Shown here in pieces: positions 45,098 to 54,038 of a stretch of 64,000 nt of DNA. The stretch is from Streptomyces abyssalis (lineage in GTDB: Bacteria; Actinomycetota; Actinomycetes; Streptomycetales; Streptomycetaceae). Position numbers and translations under genes: made by a program. The notes under the pieces are model-generated. The model searched no databases, had not been told where the DNA came from, and saw nothing but the letters and a program-made list of their open reading frames with translations. The stretch covers positions 597,540 to 661,539 of the forward strand of contig NZ_LJGT01000038.1 of NCBI RefSeq assembly GCF_001751365.1. Reading direction: 5' to 3'. Position 1 is the first letter of the stretch, and every line of letters begins with the position of its first letter.

Positions 45098-45898
45098 TCA
45101 GTGGCGGGCGCGGGCGGTCCTCCCTGTCAGCACCGATACGCGCACCTGCTCGGTGAAGGTGCCGTGGGGCAGCGCCTGCCGGATGCGCTCGGCGAACGCG
45201 GGCCGTTCCGCCGGAGCGGGAAGCATGTCCTCGGGCACGGCGGAGCAGACCCCGCCGAAGAGCTCCTCGAACGTCAGCTCCTCCGCGTAGGAGACCTCCC
45301 TGTGGCGCACTTCGCCGAATCCCGCGGCTGCGAGAGCCCGCGCGTACCGCTCACGGTCCTCGCCCGCCGTGCCGCACGAGGCCTTCAGCTCCGTACCGAA
45401 GTACTCCTCCAGGCAGCCGCGCAGGGCACGCGACCAGTCGGTGTCGTGCAGCCAGGCCGGGGTGCCGTTCGCAAGCACCGCGACTCCGCCGCCCGGACGG
45501 AGCAGACCGGAGAGCTCCGCGAAGAGGACCTCGTGCCGCATCCAGTGCAGGGCCTGTCCGATCACCGTCATCGCCAGGGGACGGCCGTGCAGCAGCGCCC
45601 CGAGCGCGGGGACGTCGGTGTCCGAGCCGAGGACCCAGGACGCGTTGGTCACGCCGTGCCGCGCGGACGTCTCCGCGGCGAGGCGCAGCATGTCCGGCTC
45701 GGGATCCATGCCGACGACGTGGCGGACACGGGAGGCGAGAGGCACGGCGAGCTGCCCTGTGCCGCACCCCAGGTCGAGGACCGTGTCGTCCGGCGTCAAC
45801 TGGAAGGTCTCCCGCAGGTCTTCGAGCACCCCGGCCGGATAGCCGCGGCGGAACCGTGCGTAGTACGTGGCGACGTCGCCGCCGAATCCGAGTCCCAT
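45098..45898 (-). CDS. Class I SAM-dependent methyltransferase
   Basis: 266 residues. Motif I VLDLGCGTGQLAVPLA, acidic VVGMDPEPDMLRLA, then ALHWMRHEVLFAELSGLLRP. The N-terminal VATYYARFRRGYP is common in small-molecule or TAM-like methyltransferases. The substrate is unknown. ATG 45898 (MGLGFGGD) is used. The 263-bp region before the divergent DUF4097 gene contains a palindrome of the recurring family (about 45979-46005). Confidence 0.9.
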   Translation of the reverse strand: MGLGFGGDVATYYARFRRGYPAGVLEDLRETFQLTPDDTVLDLGCGTGQLAVPLASRVRHVVGMDPEPDMLRLAAETSARHGVTNASWVLGSDTDVPALGALLHGRPLAMTVIGQALHWMRHEVLFAELSGLLRPGGGVAVLANGTPAWLHDTDWSRALRGCLEEYFGTELKASCGTAGEDRERYARALAAAGFGEVRHREVSYAEELTFEELFGGVCSAVPEDMLPAPAERPAFAERIRQALPHGTFTEQVRVSVLTGRTARARH

Positions 45899-46161
45899 GT
45901 GACGAGCCTGCCCCCGCCGCGGGCCGGAGACGGCGCTTATCGCTGCCGGCTGAAGCCTCCGGAGGGCGGCAGCCCGGGGGCACCTCCCAGACGGAGTCCG
46001 GGGGAGGACCCGGGGGTTTGCCTCATGGCTGCGCCGTCGCGGGTGCCATAGCCTCTTCGGGCATCGACCAGAGAATGCCGGTACCTGAATGCTCGTCACC
46101 TCGCACGGCAGTGCGGTGCGGGTGCGGTGTCGGCGGATTCCAGCGGAACGGGGAGAACACC

Positions 46162-46896
46162 ATGCGCAGGCACTTCCGCCTCCTCGCGGCGTTCGCCGCG
46201 ACCGGGACCGCCCTCGGCACGCTCGGCGCGTGCGGGCTGGTCCCGGGAGAGACGTTCGAGGACCGCGCGGAGCTGTCGGAGAAGGTCGACTCCGTGCGCC
46301 TGGACAGCAGTTCGGGCGCCGTCCGGCTGCGCAGCAAGCAGACGGTCACGAAGACCGCCGTTCACCGGAGCATCGAGTACGACGGGGACAAGCCGGCGAA
46401 GCGCACGTACGACGTCGAGAACGGCGTGCTCGTGCTCCGCGGCTGCGGTGACGACTGCTCGGTGAGCTACACCGTCGACCTGCCGCCGAGGGTCTCCGTG
46501 AGCGGCGGCACCTCGTCGGGCGGGATCAGCGTCTCCGGTGCGGGCAAGGTGGACGTGACCACGAACTCCGGGGCGGTCGACCTCGACGACGTGGACGGCA
46601 CCGTCGAGGTACGCACGACCAACGGCCGCATCAACGGACGCGGTCTGAAGGGCGAGAGCATCCGCGCCGAGACCTCCAACGGCGCGATCGACCTCGATCT
46701 GAGCACCCCGCAGGACGTACGGGCGAAGACCTCGAACGGCGCGGTCTCCGTCACGGCGCCGGACGGCCGCTACAAGGTGTCGGCGCGGACGAGCAACGGG
46801 GACAAGCACATCGGCCTGCGCGACGACCCGTCCGGCGACCACGAGCTCGACCTGACCACGACCAACGGCTCCATCACGGTCAAGAAGGCCGGCTGA
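46162..46896 (+). CDS. DUF4097-family lipoprotein
   Basis: 244 residues. Signal peptide with lipobox LGAC (cysteine near residue 24), then a repetitive beta-strand domain in which TSNGAI/TNGRI/TTNGS-type turns recur about every 15-20 residues, as in DUF4097 adhesin-like beta-helices. GGGGAGA precedes the ATG. Anchored outside the membrane; function unknown. Confidence 0.88.
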   Translation: MRRHFRLLAAFAATGTALGTLGACGLVPGETFEDRAELSEKVDSVRLDSSSGAVRLRSKQTVTKTAVHRSIEYDGDKPAKRTYDVENGVLVLRGCGDDCSVSYTVDLPPRVSVSGGTSSGGISVSGAGKVDVTTNSGAVDLDDVDGTVEVRTTNGRINGRGLKGESIRAETSNGAIDLDLSTPQDVRAKTSNGAVSVTAPDGRYKVSARTSNGDKHIGLRDDPSGDHELDLTTTNGSITVKKAG

Positions 46897-46938
46897 CCGC
46901 CGCACGCCGGCGGCCGTGGCCGCCTCACTGCTCCCCGG

Positions 46939-48042
46939 TCAGCGCTCCTCCCCGGTCAGCCTTCCGGCGACGGCCTCGGCGGCGCGGTCCGCGTCGGCCT
47001 CCGTGTTGTAGAGGTGGAACGCGAGCCGCAGCCGCCCCGCCCGCGTGCTGCCGACGACACCCGCGCGCTCCAGCTCCCGGGGAGTGTCCGCGGCGACGGC
47101 CACGCTGACGATCGCGGAGTCGCCCTCCGGCAGCCCGACGGCGGCGCGGAAGCGGTTCGCGAGGCCGAGAGCGTGCCCGTGCAGTACGTCCGTACCGATG
47201 CCGGTGAGCAGATCCAGGGACGGCGCCTGGCCGACCCACGCGTGCCACACCGGGGAGGTGTCGAAGCGCCGGGCGTCCTTCGCGAGCCGCAGGGGCGCGC
47301 CGTAGAGGCTCTCCCAGCGTTCCTCGCCGGCGAACCAGCCGGCGGAGTGCGGGACGAGACCGTCCGCGTGCTCGGGCCGCACGGTGAAGAAGCACGTGCC
47401 TCTCGGGGCCAGCAGCCACTTGTAACCGCCGTCGACGGTGTAGGCGTAGCGGCTCGCATCGACGGGCAGCCAGCCGACGGCCTGGGTCGTGTCGAGCAGC
47501 ACGCGCGCCCCGTTCGCCTCACACGCGGCCGTGAGCGCGTCGAGGTCGGCCAAGCGCCCGTCCGCGGACTGCACGGCCGCCACCGCCACCAGCGACGTAC
47601 GGGGCGTCACCGCCTCGGCGAGGGAGTCGAGCGGCACCTCCCGCACCCGTACGCCCCGGGGAGCCTGGGCGTGGAAGGGGAAGACGACGCTTGTGAACTC
47701 CCCGGCAGCGGTGAGCACTTCACTCTCGCCGGGCAGCGAGGCGGCGACCAGGCCCACGAAGGCGCTGACCTGGCTGCCGACCGCGACGCACGACGGGTCG
47801 ACGCCGACGAGCCCGGCGTAGCTCGCACGTGCCGCTGCGAGCGGGGCGTCGTAGGCCGCCGGGTTCGCCCTGCCCTCGCGCCATTCCGCCAGCGCCGACT
47901 GCAGCGCGTCCAGGGACCGCCGCGGCGGGAGGCCCAGCGCAGCGGTGTTGAGGTAGACGACATCGGGCTCGAACTCGGCCTGCGCGAGGGCGAGGCGGGC
48001 CCGCCCCTCGGCTCCGGTGGTGGCCGTCGTGGTCTTCTGCAT
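46939..48042 (-). CDS. Class V aminotransferase (PLP-dependent)
   Basis: 367 residues. YLNTAALGLPPRRSLDAL is the N-terminal substrate loop, ARVLLDTTQAVGWLPVD carries the Asp/Gln that contact PLP, and VDGGYKWLLAPRGTCFF holds the Schiff-base lysine. This branch includes cysteine desulfurase-like and isopenicillin-epimerase-like enzymes; the reaction is not clear. ATG 48042 is used. Confidence 0.9.
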   Translation of the reverse strand: MQKTTTATTGAEGRARLALAQAEFEPDVVYLNTAALGLPPRRSLDALQSALAEWREGRANPAAYDAPLAAARASYAGLVGVDPSCVAVGSQVSAFVGLVAASLPGESEVLTAAGEFTSVVFPFHAQAPRGVRVREVPLDSLAEAVTPRTSLVAVAAVQSADGRLADLDALTAACEANGARVLLDTTQAVGWLPVDASRYAYTVDGGYKWLLAPRGTCFFTVRPEHADGLVPHSAGWFAGEERWESLYGAPLRLAKDARRFDTSPVWHAWVGQAPSLDLLTGIGTDVLHGHALGLANRFRAAVGLPEGDSAIVSVAVAADTPRELERAGVVGSTRAGRLRLAFHLYNTEADADRAAEAVAGRLTGEER

Positions 48043-48122
48043 GGCCTCAGCCTGCGCCGGTCCTGCCCGGCGGGGAAGAGGGCCTGGCGGGCGGAGGGTG
48101 TGGTCCGGGACACGGTCCCCGG

Positions 48123-50099
48123 TCACGCGGACGCTGCTTGCTCCGGCACGTGCCGGGCCTGCCGGTGCGCGGCCATCCGTACGGGTGCGTTGACCGCACC
48201 GTCGCCGCGGTAGCCGCCCACCCGCTGGACCACCTCGAAGAAGACGCGCGAGCCGAGGAGGCCGGTGCAGAAGTGGAAGAACTCCCCGTGCTCGTCGCGG
48301 TCGTAGAGGATGTTCAGCCCGCGCATCGTCTCCAGGAGCCGCGGCTCCGGCGCGTAGCGCGCGTCGAGGTCGTCGTAGTAGTTGTCCGTGATGGGGAGGA
48401 TCTCCAGGCCGCGCTCCAGCGCGTCCCGAGCCGCGGCGAATACGTCGTCGGTGGCGAACGCGATGTGTTCCGGGTCCGGCACCGAGGGCGCCCAGCCTCC
48501 GCGGCGCAGCAGCGCCCCGTGCATGGCTATCCGGAGTTCGCCGGACACGTTGCCGACCGTACGGCTGCGGACCAGGCCGAAGGGCGCACCGTACTCGGCG
48601 AAGTCCCTTTCGCGCAGGTCGAGTACGGACTGGTAGAAGGTCATCGAACCGGCGAACTGGTCGTTCGGCTGCGCCAGCGCGACGTGGTCGATGCGCCCGA
48701 GGCGGCCTGGGCGCGGGGGGCCGGGATCGGCGGCTACGCCTTCCCCGGCCGCGACGGGCGCGAAGTCAGCCCGCCAGTCCGGACCGCGCGCCTCGCCGCC
48801 CGGGCAGAAGAACAGCTGGGTGCCGTCCGGGGCGGCGACCGCGGTGAGCTCGGCCTCCTCCGGGCCGCGCCTGCGGGGCAGGGGCGTGGCCAGGAGCGCT
48901 TCGGCGCGCCGCGCGGACTGTCCGGGGTCCCGGCTCTCGACCGCCAGGGCCACGACTTCCGCCGTGCCGGTGCCGTCCGTTCCCGTGGTGTTTCCGTCCC
49001 GGTTCAGTACGACGTTGCTCCCGCCCTGCTGCCAGAGCTCCACGGGCTTGGAGCGGTGGCGTCCCGTGTGCGCGAATCCGAGTGCGGACAGTGCCGAGGT
49101 GATCTGCGGTGCCGACTCGTCGTCCACGGTCAGTTCGACGAACGCGTGGCCGAGGAGTCCGGGGGCGGGCGGCGGCGCGGCCAGCTCGACGCGCGGGCGG
49201 GCCCGTCCTGCGGCCCCGTATCCGTACTCCCGCTCGGAGACGGCCTCTTCGAGCGCGACGAGCGAACGCATGGCGTCGACCGCGGCGGGACCCGGATCGG
49301 TCTGGCGGAAGACGTCGTTGAACACCTCCAGCGACAGCGGCCCCTCGTACCCGGCGGCCAGCACCTGGGCGAGGAAGTCCGGCAGATCGAAGGAGCCCTG
49401 GCCCGGGAAGAGCCGGTGGTGCCTGCTCCACTGCAGTACGTCCATGTCGAGCCGGGGCGCGTCGGCCAGCTGGAGGAAGAAGAGCTTGGCGGCGTCCACC
49501 GTGTCGACGCCCGTGGGGGCCGGGTCGCGGGAGAGCACGTGGAAGCTGTCCAGGCAGAGCCCGAGCGCGGGATGGTCGGCCCGGCGGACGATCTGCCAGG
49601 AGTGTTCCCAGCTGTTCACGAAGCGCCCCCAGGCGAGGGCTTCGTAGGCGACGCGTATGCCGCGCGCGTCCGCACGGTCCGCGAGGGCGCGCAGCTGCTG
49701 CGCGGCCAGTCCGTCGTCGTCGACGGCGTGGGGCGAGAGCGTGGAGCACACGAGCACGGTGCCGGCGCCCAGACGCTCCATCAGGTCGAACTTCCGCTCC
49801 GCGCGGCGGAGATTGGCGGCGTGCAGGCCGTCGGGGACGGCCTCGAAGTCGCGGAAGGGCTGGTAGAGGTCGATGGTCAGGCCGAGGTCCGCGCAGAGCG
49901 CGCGGACGCTCTCCGGCGTCATGGCCGATACGACGAGGTCGTTCTCGAAGATCTCCACACCGTCGAACCCGGCCGCGGCCACCGCTCGCAGCTTGTCCTC
50001 CAGCATTCCGGAGAGGCAGACCGTCGCGACGCCCTTGCGCGCACGGGGACGGGGGTGCGGTCGGGGGCTGCTGGGCTGCGGTGACGGTGACGGGCTCAC
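48123..50099 (-). CDS. 3-dehydroshikimate dehydratase fused to HPPD-like (VOC) domains
   Basis: 658 residues. The N-terminal TIM barrel (xylose-isomerase-like, about residues 25-300; VATVCLSGMLEDKLRAVAAA, GLCLDSFHVLSRD) converts 3-dehydroshikimate to protocatechuate. Two VOC/HPPD-like modules follow (LGHAFVELTVDD; RIDHVALAQP to FHFCTGLLG). This matches the QsuB/QuiC fusion of quinate/shikimate catabolism; 4-hydroxyphenylpyruvate dioxygenase alone would lack the barrel. GTG 50099 has GGAAGGAG 5 bp upstream. The first 30 residues are Ser/Pro repeats. A candidate IclR operator lies about 90 bp before the start. Confidence 0.92.
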   Translation of the reverse strand: MSPSPSPQPSSPRPHPRPRARKGVATVCLSGMLEDKLRAVAAAGFDGVEIFENDLVVSAMTPESVRALCADLGLTIDLYQPFRDFEAVPDGLHAANLRRAERKFDLMERLGAGTVLVCSTLSPHAVDDDGLAAQQLRALADRADARGIRVAYEALAWGRFVNSWEHSWQIVRRADHPALGLCLDSFHVLSRDPAPTGVDTVDAAKLFFLQLADAPRLDMDVLQWSRHHRLFPGQGSFDLPDFLAQVLAAGYEGPLSLEVFNDVFRQTDPGPAAVDAMRSLVALEEAVSEREYGYGAAGRARPRVELAAPPPAPGLLGHAFVELTVDDESAPQITSALSALGFAHTGRHRSKPVELWQQGGSNVVLNRDGNTTGTDGTGTAEVVALAVESRDPGQSARRAEALLATPLPRRRGPEEAELTAVAAPDGTQLFFCPGGEARGPDWRADFAPVAAGEGVAADPGPPRPGRLGRIDHVALAQPNDQFAGSMTFYQSVLDLRERDFAEYGAPFGLVRSRTVGNVSGELRIAMHGALLRRGGWAPSVPDPEHIAFATDDVFAAARDALERGLEILPITDNYYDDLDARYAPEPRLLETMRGLNILYDRDEHGEFFHFCTGLLGSRVFFEVVQRVGGYRGDGAVNAPVRMAAHRQARHVPEQAASA

Positions 50100-50184
50100 T
50101 TGTGCTCCTTCCCACGGCGGAGGTCTCCGGACCAGGGGATGGTTCGCTGGTTCACGCTTCAGATTGTTCGTATGCCGCACCTGG

Positions 50185-50199
50185 ATGCACATCGCGCAC
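50185..50199. promoter_or_regulatory. Candidate IclR operator, dehydratase promoter
   Basis: Read on the minus strand: GTGCGCGATGTGCAT. It matches the consensus of the other sites at 13 of 15 positions and lies between the dehydratase and the IclR gene. Confidence 0.6.
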
Positions 50200-50321
50200 G
50201 CTACGAGCGACCTCCCGGACGCGTCAATCGGTGTGCAGACAACTCCGCGAACCATCGACTCCGGGTCCCACCCCCGTGCAATGGGCCCACGTGGCGCCGC
50301 GCCCGCGCTGCCCTGTAGGCT

Positions 50322-50336
50322 GTGCGTGATGCGCAC
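50322..50336. promoter_or_regulatory. Candidate IclR operator, own promoter
   Basis: GTGCGTGATGCGCAC follows directly after a TAGGCT -10-like box and covers the probable transcription start of the IclR gene, a position suited to autorepression. Confidence 0.65.
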
Positions 50337-50384
50337 AAGCGCGCGGAATCGGCGGGCCGGGCCCGTACGGGAGGTAGTGAGGCT

Positions 50385-51185
50385 TTGTCGGAACCGGTGC
50401 TGAAGGGCCGCGAGGAGTACGGACCGCACTTCGTCCAGTCCGTGGCACGGGCGCTGTCGGTGATGCGCTCGTTCACCGCGCAACGCCGCTCGCAGACTCT
50501 CACCGAGGTCGCGCGCCAGACGGGCCTCGACCGCGCGACCGCCCGGCGGCTGCTCCTCACCCTCGCCGACCTCGGTTACGTCGCCAGCGACGGCCGCGCC
50601 TTCGAACTCACCCCGCGCACCCTGGAGTTGGGCTATGCGTACCTCTCCAGCATGTCGCTGCCCGAGATCGCACAGCCGCATCTTCAGTCGCTGGCCCGCG
50701 AGCTCAACGAGACAGCGGCGCTGGCCGTGCTCGACGGCGAGGAGATCGTCTACGTCTCGCTCGTCCAGAGCACCCGGCTGATGGCGGTGAAGATCAGCGT
50801 CGGCACGCGGTTCGACGCCTATACGACGTCGATGGGCCGCGTTCTGCTGGCCGGACTGCCGGACGCCGAACTGGACGAACGCTTCGCGCGGCTGAAGCTG
50901 GAGGCCAGGACCGACCACACCATCCGCAGCACGCGGACCCTGCGCGACGAGATCGACAGGGTGCGCAAGCAGGGCTGGTCGCTGGTCGACTCGGAGCTGG
51001 AGGAAGGGCTGCGGGGCGCGGCGGCGCCCGTCCGCGACCGCGGGGGGCAGGTCGTGGCGGCCGCGAACGTCTCGGTCCACGCGGGGCGTACGACACCGGA
51101 GCTCGTCGAACGCGACTACATCCCGATGATCCTGCGCACCGTACGGCTCATCGAGGCGGACCTGGTCAGCGCGGTGGCGCGCTGA
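50385..51185 (+). CDS. IclR-family regulator (PcaR/PobR-like)
   Basis: 266 residues from the TTG at 50385, chosen because GGAGGT lies 9 bp upstream; the frame is open to 50322. The winged HTH is LTEVARQTGLDRATARRLLL, and the effector domain includes SVGTRFDAYTTSMGRVLLAG and ELEEGLRGAAAPVRD. FVQSVARALSVMRSF is typical of the aromatic-acid branch (PcaU, PobR, PcaR). Divergent from the dehydratase and overlapping the convergent zinc dehydrogenase by 20 bp. Probably senses quinate, shikimate or protocatechuate. Confidence 0.92.
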   Translation: MSEPVLKGREEYGPHFVQSVARALSVMRSFTAQRRSQTLTEVARQTGLDRATARRLLLTLADLGYVASDGRAFELTPRTLELGYAYLSSMSLPEIAQPHLQSLARELNETAALAVLDGEEIVYVSLVQSTRLMAVKISVGTRFDAYTTSMGRVLLAGLPDAELDERFARLKLEARTDHTIRSTRTLRDEIDRVRKQGWSLVDSELEEGLRGAAAPVRDRGGQVVAAANVSVHAGRTTPELVERDYIPMILRTVRLIEADLVSAVAR

Positions 51186-52221
51186 CGGGGGCGGGCGTCA
51201 CCGGTCCGCCCCCTCCCCCGAAGCTGATCCAGCACTTGCCCGGCGTCGTCGCGACGGCGTCGAACGCCGCGGCCGCGTCCTCGAATGCGAACTCCGCACC
51301 CAGCACACGGTGCGGCGCCATCGCACCCGCCTCCATCACCGCAACCGTCCCGGCGAAGTCGTGCGGGTGGTCGTAGATCAGCGAGCCGGTCAGGGTGAGC
51401 TGCCTGCTGACCAGTTCGTGCGGCGTCAGCTCCAGGGGCGCACCACTCATCCCGATGACCGTGATCTTCCCGCCGGGCGCCGCGTGCCGTAGCGCCGAGG
51501 TCAGGGCCGCCGGCACCCCCGCGGTTTCGAAGACGTGGGCGGCCCGCACCGGCTGCTCGGCCTCGCTCCCCGCGGGCTCGCTCCCCGCGGGCTCCAGGGG
51601 CACGGCACCCATCGAGACCGCCAGCGCCCGGCGCCCGTCGTGCGGCTCCAGCACATACGGGGTGATCCCGGCGGCGTCGAGACTCGCGCACACGAACAGG
51701 CCCTGCGAGCCGGCGCCCACCACCAGGCAGGTGTCGCCCGGGGCGGCACCGGAACGCCGTACGGCCGTGCGCGCCACGGCCAGCGGCTCGGCGCACACCA
51801 GATCGCGGGTCGGTACTTGCGCGGCCGCCGGGTGGGCGAACTCGGCGGGCACGCGGACGTACTCCGCCAGCACTCCGGGCACGGCGAGACCGACGGCCAC
51901 GCGGCCGGCGCAGCCCGAGGTGAATCCCCCGTCGCAGGCCGCGCAGCCGCCACAGCAGTAGTTGGGTTCTATGGCGACGCGTTCTCCGACCGCCCGCCCG
52001 CCATGGACTGCTTCGCCGGCCTCGACGATCTCGCCGACGCCCTCATGTCCCAGCACCCACGGCAGCCGCGGCGCCGGGCGGGCGCCACGGACCACGGCGA
52101 CATCGGTGCCGCACAGCCCCACGGCGGTCATGCGGACGATGACGTCGTGGGGTCCGCAGACCGGCTCGGGCACGCCGACGATCTCGACCCGTCCGGGCGC
52201 CGTCAATGCCGCTGCTCTCAT
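51166..52221 (-). CDS. Zinc-dependent medium-chain dehydrogenase
   Basis: 351 residues, MDR fold. Catalytic zinc ligands lie in GLCGTD and GHEGVGE; a structural-zinc Cys cluster is in CCGGCAACDGGFTSGC; the NAD(P) motif is VVGAGSQGLFVCA. A short EPAGSEPAGSE repeat interrupts the nucleotide domain. The substrate is unproven; the locus suggests quinate/shikimate or a related alcohol. ATG 52221 is preferred over GTG 52239. An operator-like dyad lies about 35-50 bp upstream. Confidence 0.88.
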   Translation of the reverse strand: MRAAALTAPGRVEIVGVPEPVCGPHDVIVRMTAVGLCGTDVAVVRGARPAPRLPWVLGHEGVGEIVEAGEAVHGGRAVGERVAIEPNYCCGGCAACDGGFTSGCAGRVAVGLAVPGVLAEYVRVPAEFAHPAAAQVPTRDLVCAEPLAVARTAVRRSGAAPGDTCLVVGAGSQGLFVCASLDAAGITPYVLEPHDGRRALAVSMGAVPLEPAGSEPAGSEAEQPVRAAHVFETAGVPAALTSALRHAAPGGKITVIGMSGAPLELTPHELVSRQLTLTGSLIYDHPHDFAGTVAVMEAGAMAPHRVLGAEFAFEDAAAAFDAVATTPGKCWISFGGGGGPVTPAPVSAPPR

Positions 52222-52256
52222 GGGTTCCGCCCTCTCCACGGTTGTACCGAGTGACT

Positions 52257-52271
52257 GTGCGCGATACGCAC
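52257..52271. promoter_or_regulatory. Candidate IclR operator, zinc dehydrogenase promoter
   Basis: GTGCGCGATACGCAC agrees with the IclR-gene site at 13 of 15 positions; a CGTACGTACG stretch follows immediately. Confidence 0.65.
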
Positions 52272-52430
52272 GTACGTACGCATGGCGCCACCGTAGCGGA
52301 CGCGGTCGCCACGGCGCGGCACAGGTGTCGCGGCGACGTCCGGAACGTGAGACCCGTCAGCTCATCCGGAACGACGTATTGACCCCGGCCGCCCGGCGCG
52401 TACACCATGCCGTTCAAGTCACGCACATCC

Positions 52431-52445
52431 GTGCACTTAGCGCAC
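52431..52445. promoter_or_regulatory. Candidate IclR operator, permease promoter
   Basis: GTGCACTTAGCGCAC keeps the GTGC/GCGCAC arms with one arm mismatch, 20 bp before the permease ATG. It is the weakest of the four sites. Confidence 0.45.
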
Positions 52446-52465
52446 AGAGCGAGGACCGAGGTCTC

Positions 52466-53821
52466 ATGCCAGCCACACCAGAGCAGCAGGCGCCGCGGAA
52501 GCAGACGCGAGCCGCGATCGGCAGCTCCATCGGGGCCGTCGTCGAGTGGTACGACTTCCTGCTCTACGGAATCGTCGCCGCGATCGTCTTCAACGAGGCC
52601 TTCTTCCCCGGCGTCAGCCCTCTCGCGGGCACGCTGGCGGCCTTCGCGACCTTCGGCATCGGATTCGTCTGCCGCCCGCTGGGCGGTCTCGTCTTCGGGC
52701 ACTTCGGGGACAAGCTGGGCCGCAAGCGGATGCTCGTGTGGACGGTCCTGCTGATGGGCGTCTCCACGGCCCTCATCGGCGCGCTGCCCACGTACGACAG
52801 CATCGGCTGGTGGGCGCCGCTGCTCCTGGTGATCCTCCGCGCCCTCCAGGGGTTCGCGGTCGGGGGCGAGTGGGGCGGCGCCGCGCTCATGGCGGTCGAG
52901 TCCGCGCCGTCGAAGCTCAAGGCCTTCTACAGCTCGGGCGTGCAGGTCGGTTACTCGGTGGGCCTGATCCTCGCGACAGGCGCCGTGGCGCTGATGGAGT
53001 CCGCCGTCGGCGAGAACGGCTTCCAGGACTGGGGCTGGCGGGTCCCGTTCCTGATCAGCGCACTGCTCGTCGTACTCGCCCTGTGGATTCGTGCCGGCGT
53101 CCCCGAGAGCGAGGTTTTCAAGGAGGAGGTCGAAGCGCAGCAGCCGCAGAAGCGCACGAGGCTCCCCGTGGTGAAGGCCCTGCGCAAACAGCCTGCCGCC
53201 TTCCTCCAGATCATCGGCATGCGCCTGGGCGAGCTGGTGTCGATGTACGTCGTCACGACGTTCGCGCTCTCGTACGCCACCGACAAGCACGGCTTCGACT
53301 CCGGCTTCATGCTCAACATCGGGCTGCTCGTCGGCGGGATCGGCATCGTCACCATCCCGGCCTTCGCGTGGCTCTCGGACCGGTACGGGCGAAAGCCGGT
53401 CTTCATGACGGGCGCGCTGATCGGGGTGCTGGGCGCCGTCCCGTACTTCATGTCGATGGAGTCCGGCTCCACCGTCCTGCTGGCCGTCACCTCCGTGCTG
53501 CTCGTCAACATCGCCCACGACCTGATCGTCAGCGTCCAGCAGCCGCTGTTCACGGAGCTGTTCGGCGCCGAGTACCGCTACAGCGGCGCCGGACTCGGAT
53601 ACCAGGTGGCCAGCGCCGTGGGCGGTGGCTTCACGCCGTTCATCGCGACGGCCCTCGTCGCCTTCGGCGGCGGCGAGTGGTACTGGGTCGCGGCCTACCT
53701 CGCCGGCGGATTCGCGGCGTCCGCGCTGGTCGCGCTCACGCTCCGGGCCACGCCCGCCCGTTCCTCCGCCGCTGCGGAGCGGGCGGAAGGCAAGGAAGGT
53801 GCCGGCCGAGCACCCGTGTGA
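52466..53821 (+). CDS. MHS-family MFS permease, probable shikimate/quinate importer
   Basis: 451 residues, twelve helices. SIGAVVEWYDFLLYG and GHFGDKLGRKRM are the MHS signatures, and AVGGEWGGAALMAVE is close to ShiA/KgtP. Divergent from the zinc dehydrogenase, with two operator-like dyads in the shared promoter region. Together with the dehydratase this supports import of shikimate or quinate. ATG 52466 (MPATPEQQAP) is used. Confidence 0.92.
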   Translation: MPATPEQQAPRKQTRAAIGSSIGAVVEWYDFLLYGIVAAIVFNEAFFPGVSPLAGTLAAFATFGIGFVCRPLGGLVFGHFGDKLGRKRMLVWTVLLMGVSTALIGALPTYDSIGWWAPLLLVILRALQGFAVGGEWGGAALMAVESAPSKLKAFYSSGVQVGYSVGLILATGAVALMESAVGENGFQDWGWRVPFLISALLVVLALWIRAGVPESEVFKEEVEAQQPQKRTRLPVVKALRKQPAAFLQIIGMRLGELVSMYVVTTFALSYATDKHGFDSGFMLNIGLLVGGIGIVTIPAFAWLSDRYGRKPVFMTGALIGVLGAVPYFMSMESGSTVLLAVTSVLLVNIAHDLIVSVQQPLFTELFGAEYRYSGAGLGYQVASAVGGGFTPFIATALVAFGGGEWYWVAAYLAGGFAASALVALTLRATPARSSAAAERAEGKEGAGRAPV

Positions 53822-54038
53822 CAGCGCTCAGAGCGACGGGAGCGGTGAACGCGGTCGGAGCGGTGAGCGCCGCGGTGCGGCAGGGCGCCGGGCGCGCGGG
53901 CCTCCCGCACGGATAGGTTTACCCGTGAGTACGTCCGTACCCGCGGAGCCGGAGTACCGGAGGCGAGAGTGGCCCCGACGGCGTTCCCGGGAGCGGGCAC
54001 TCGCCCACGCCCACCGCCCGGCCCGGAAGGACCCGCCC

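Noticed and set aside
50100..51080. N-terminal extension of the dehydroshikimate dehydratase across the IclR gene
   Set aside because: It is the shadow of the IclR coding sequence; the GTG at 50099 has GGAAGGAG at good spacing.
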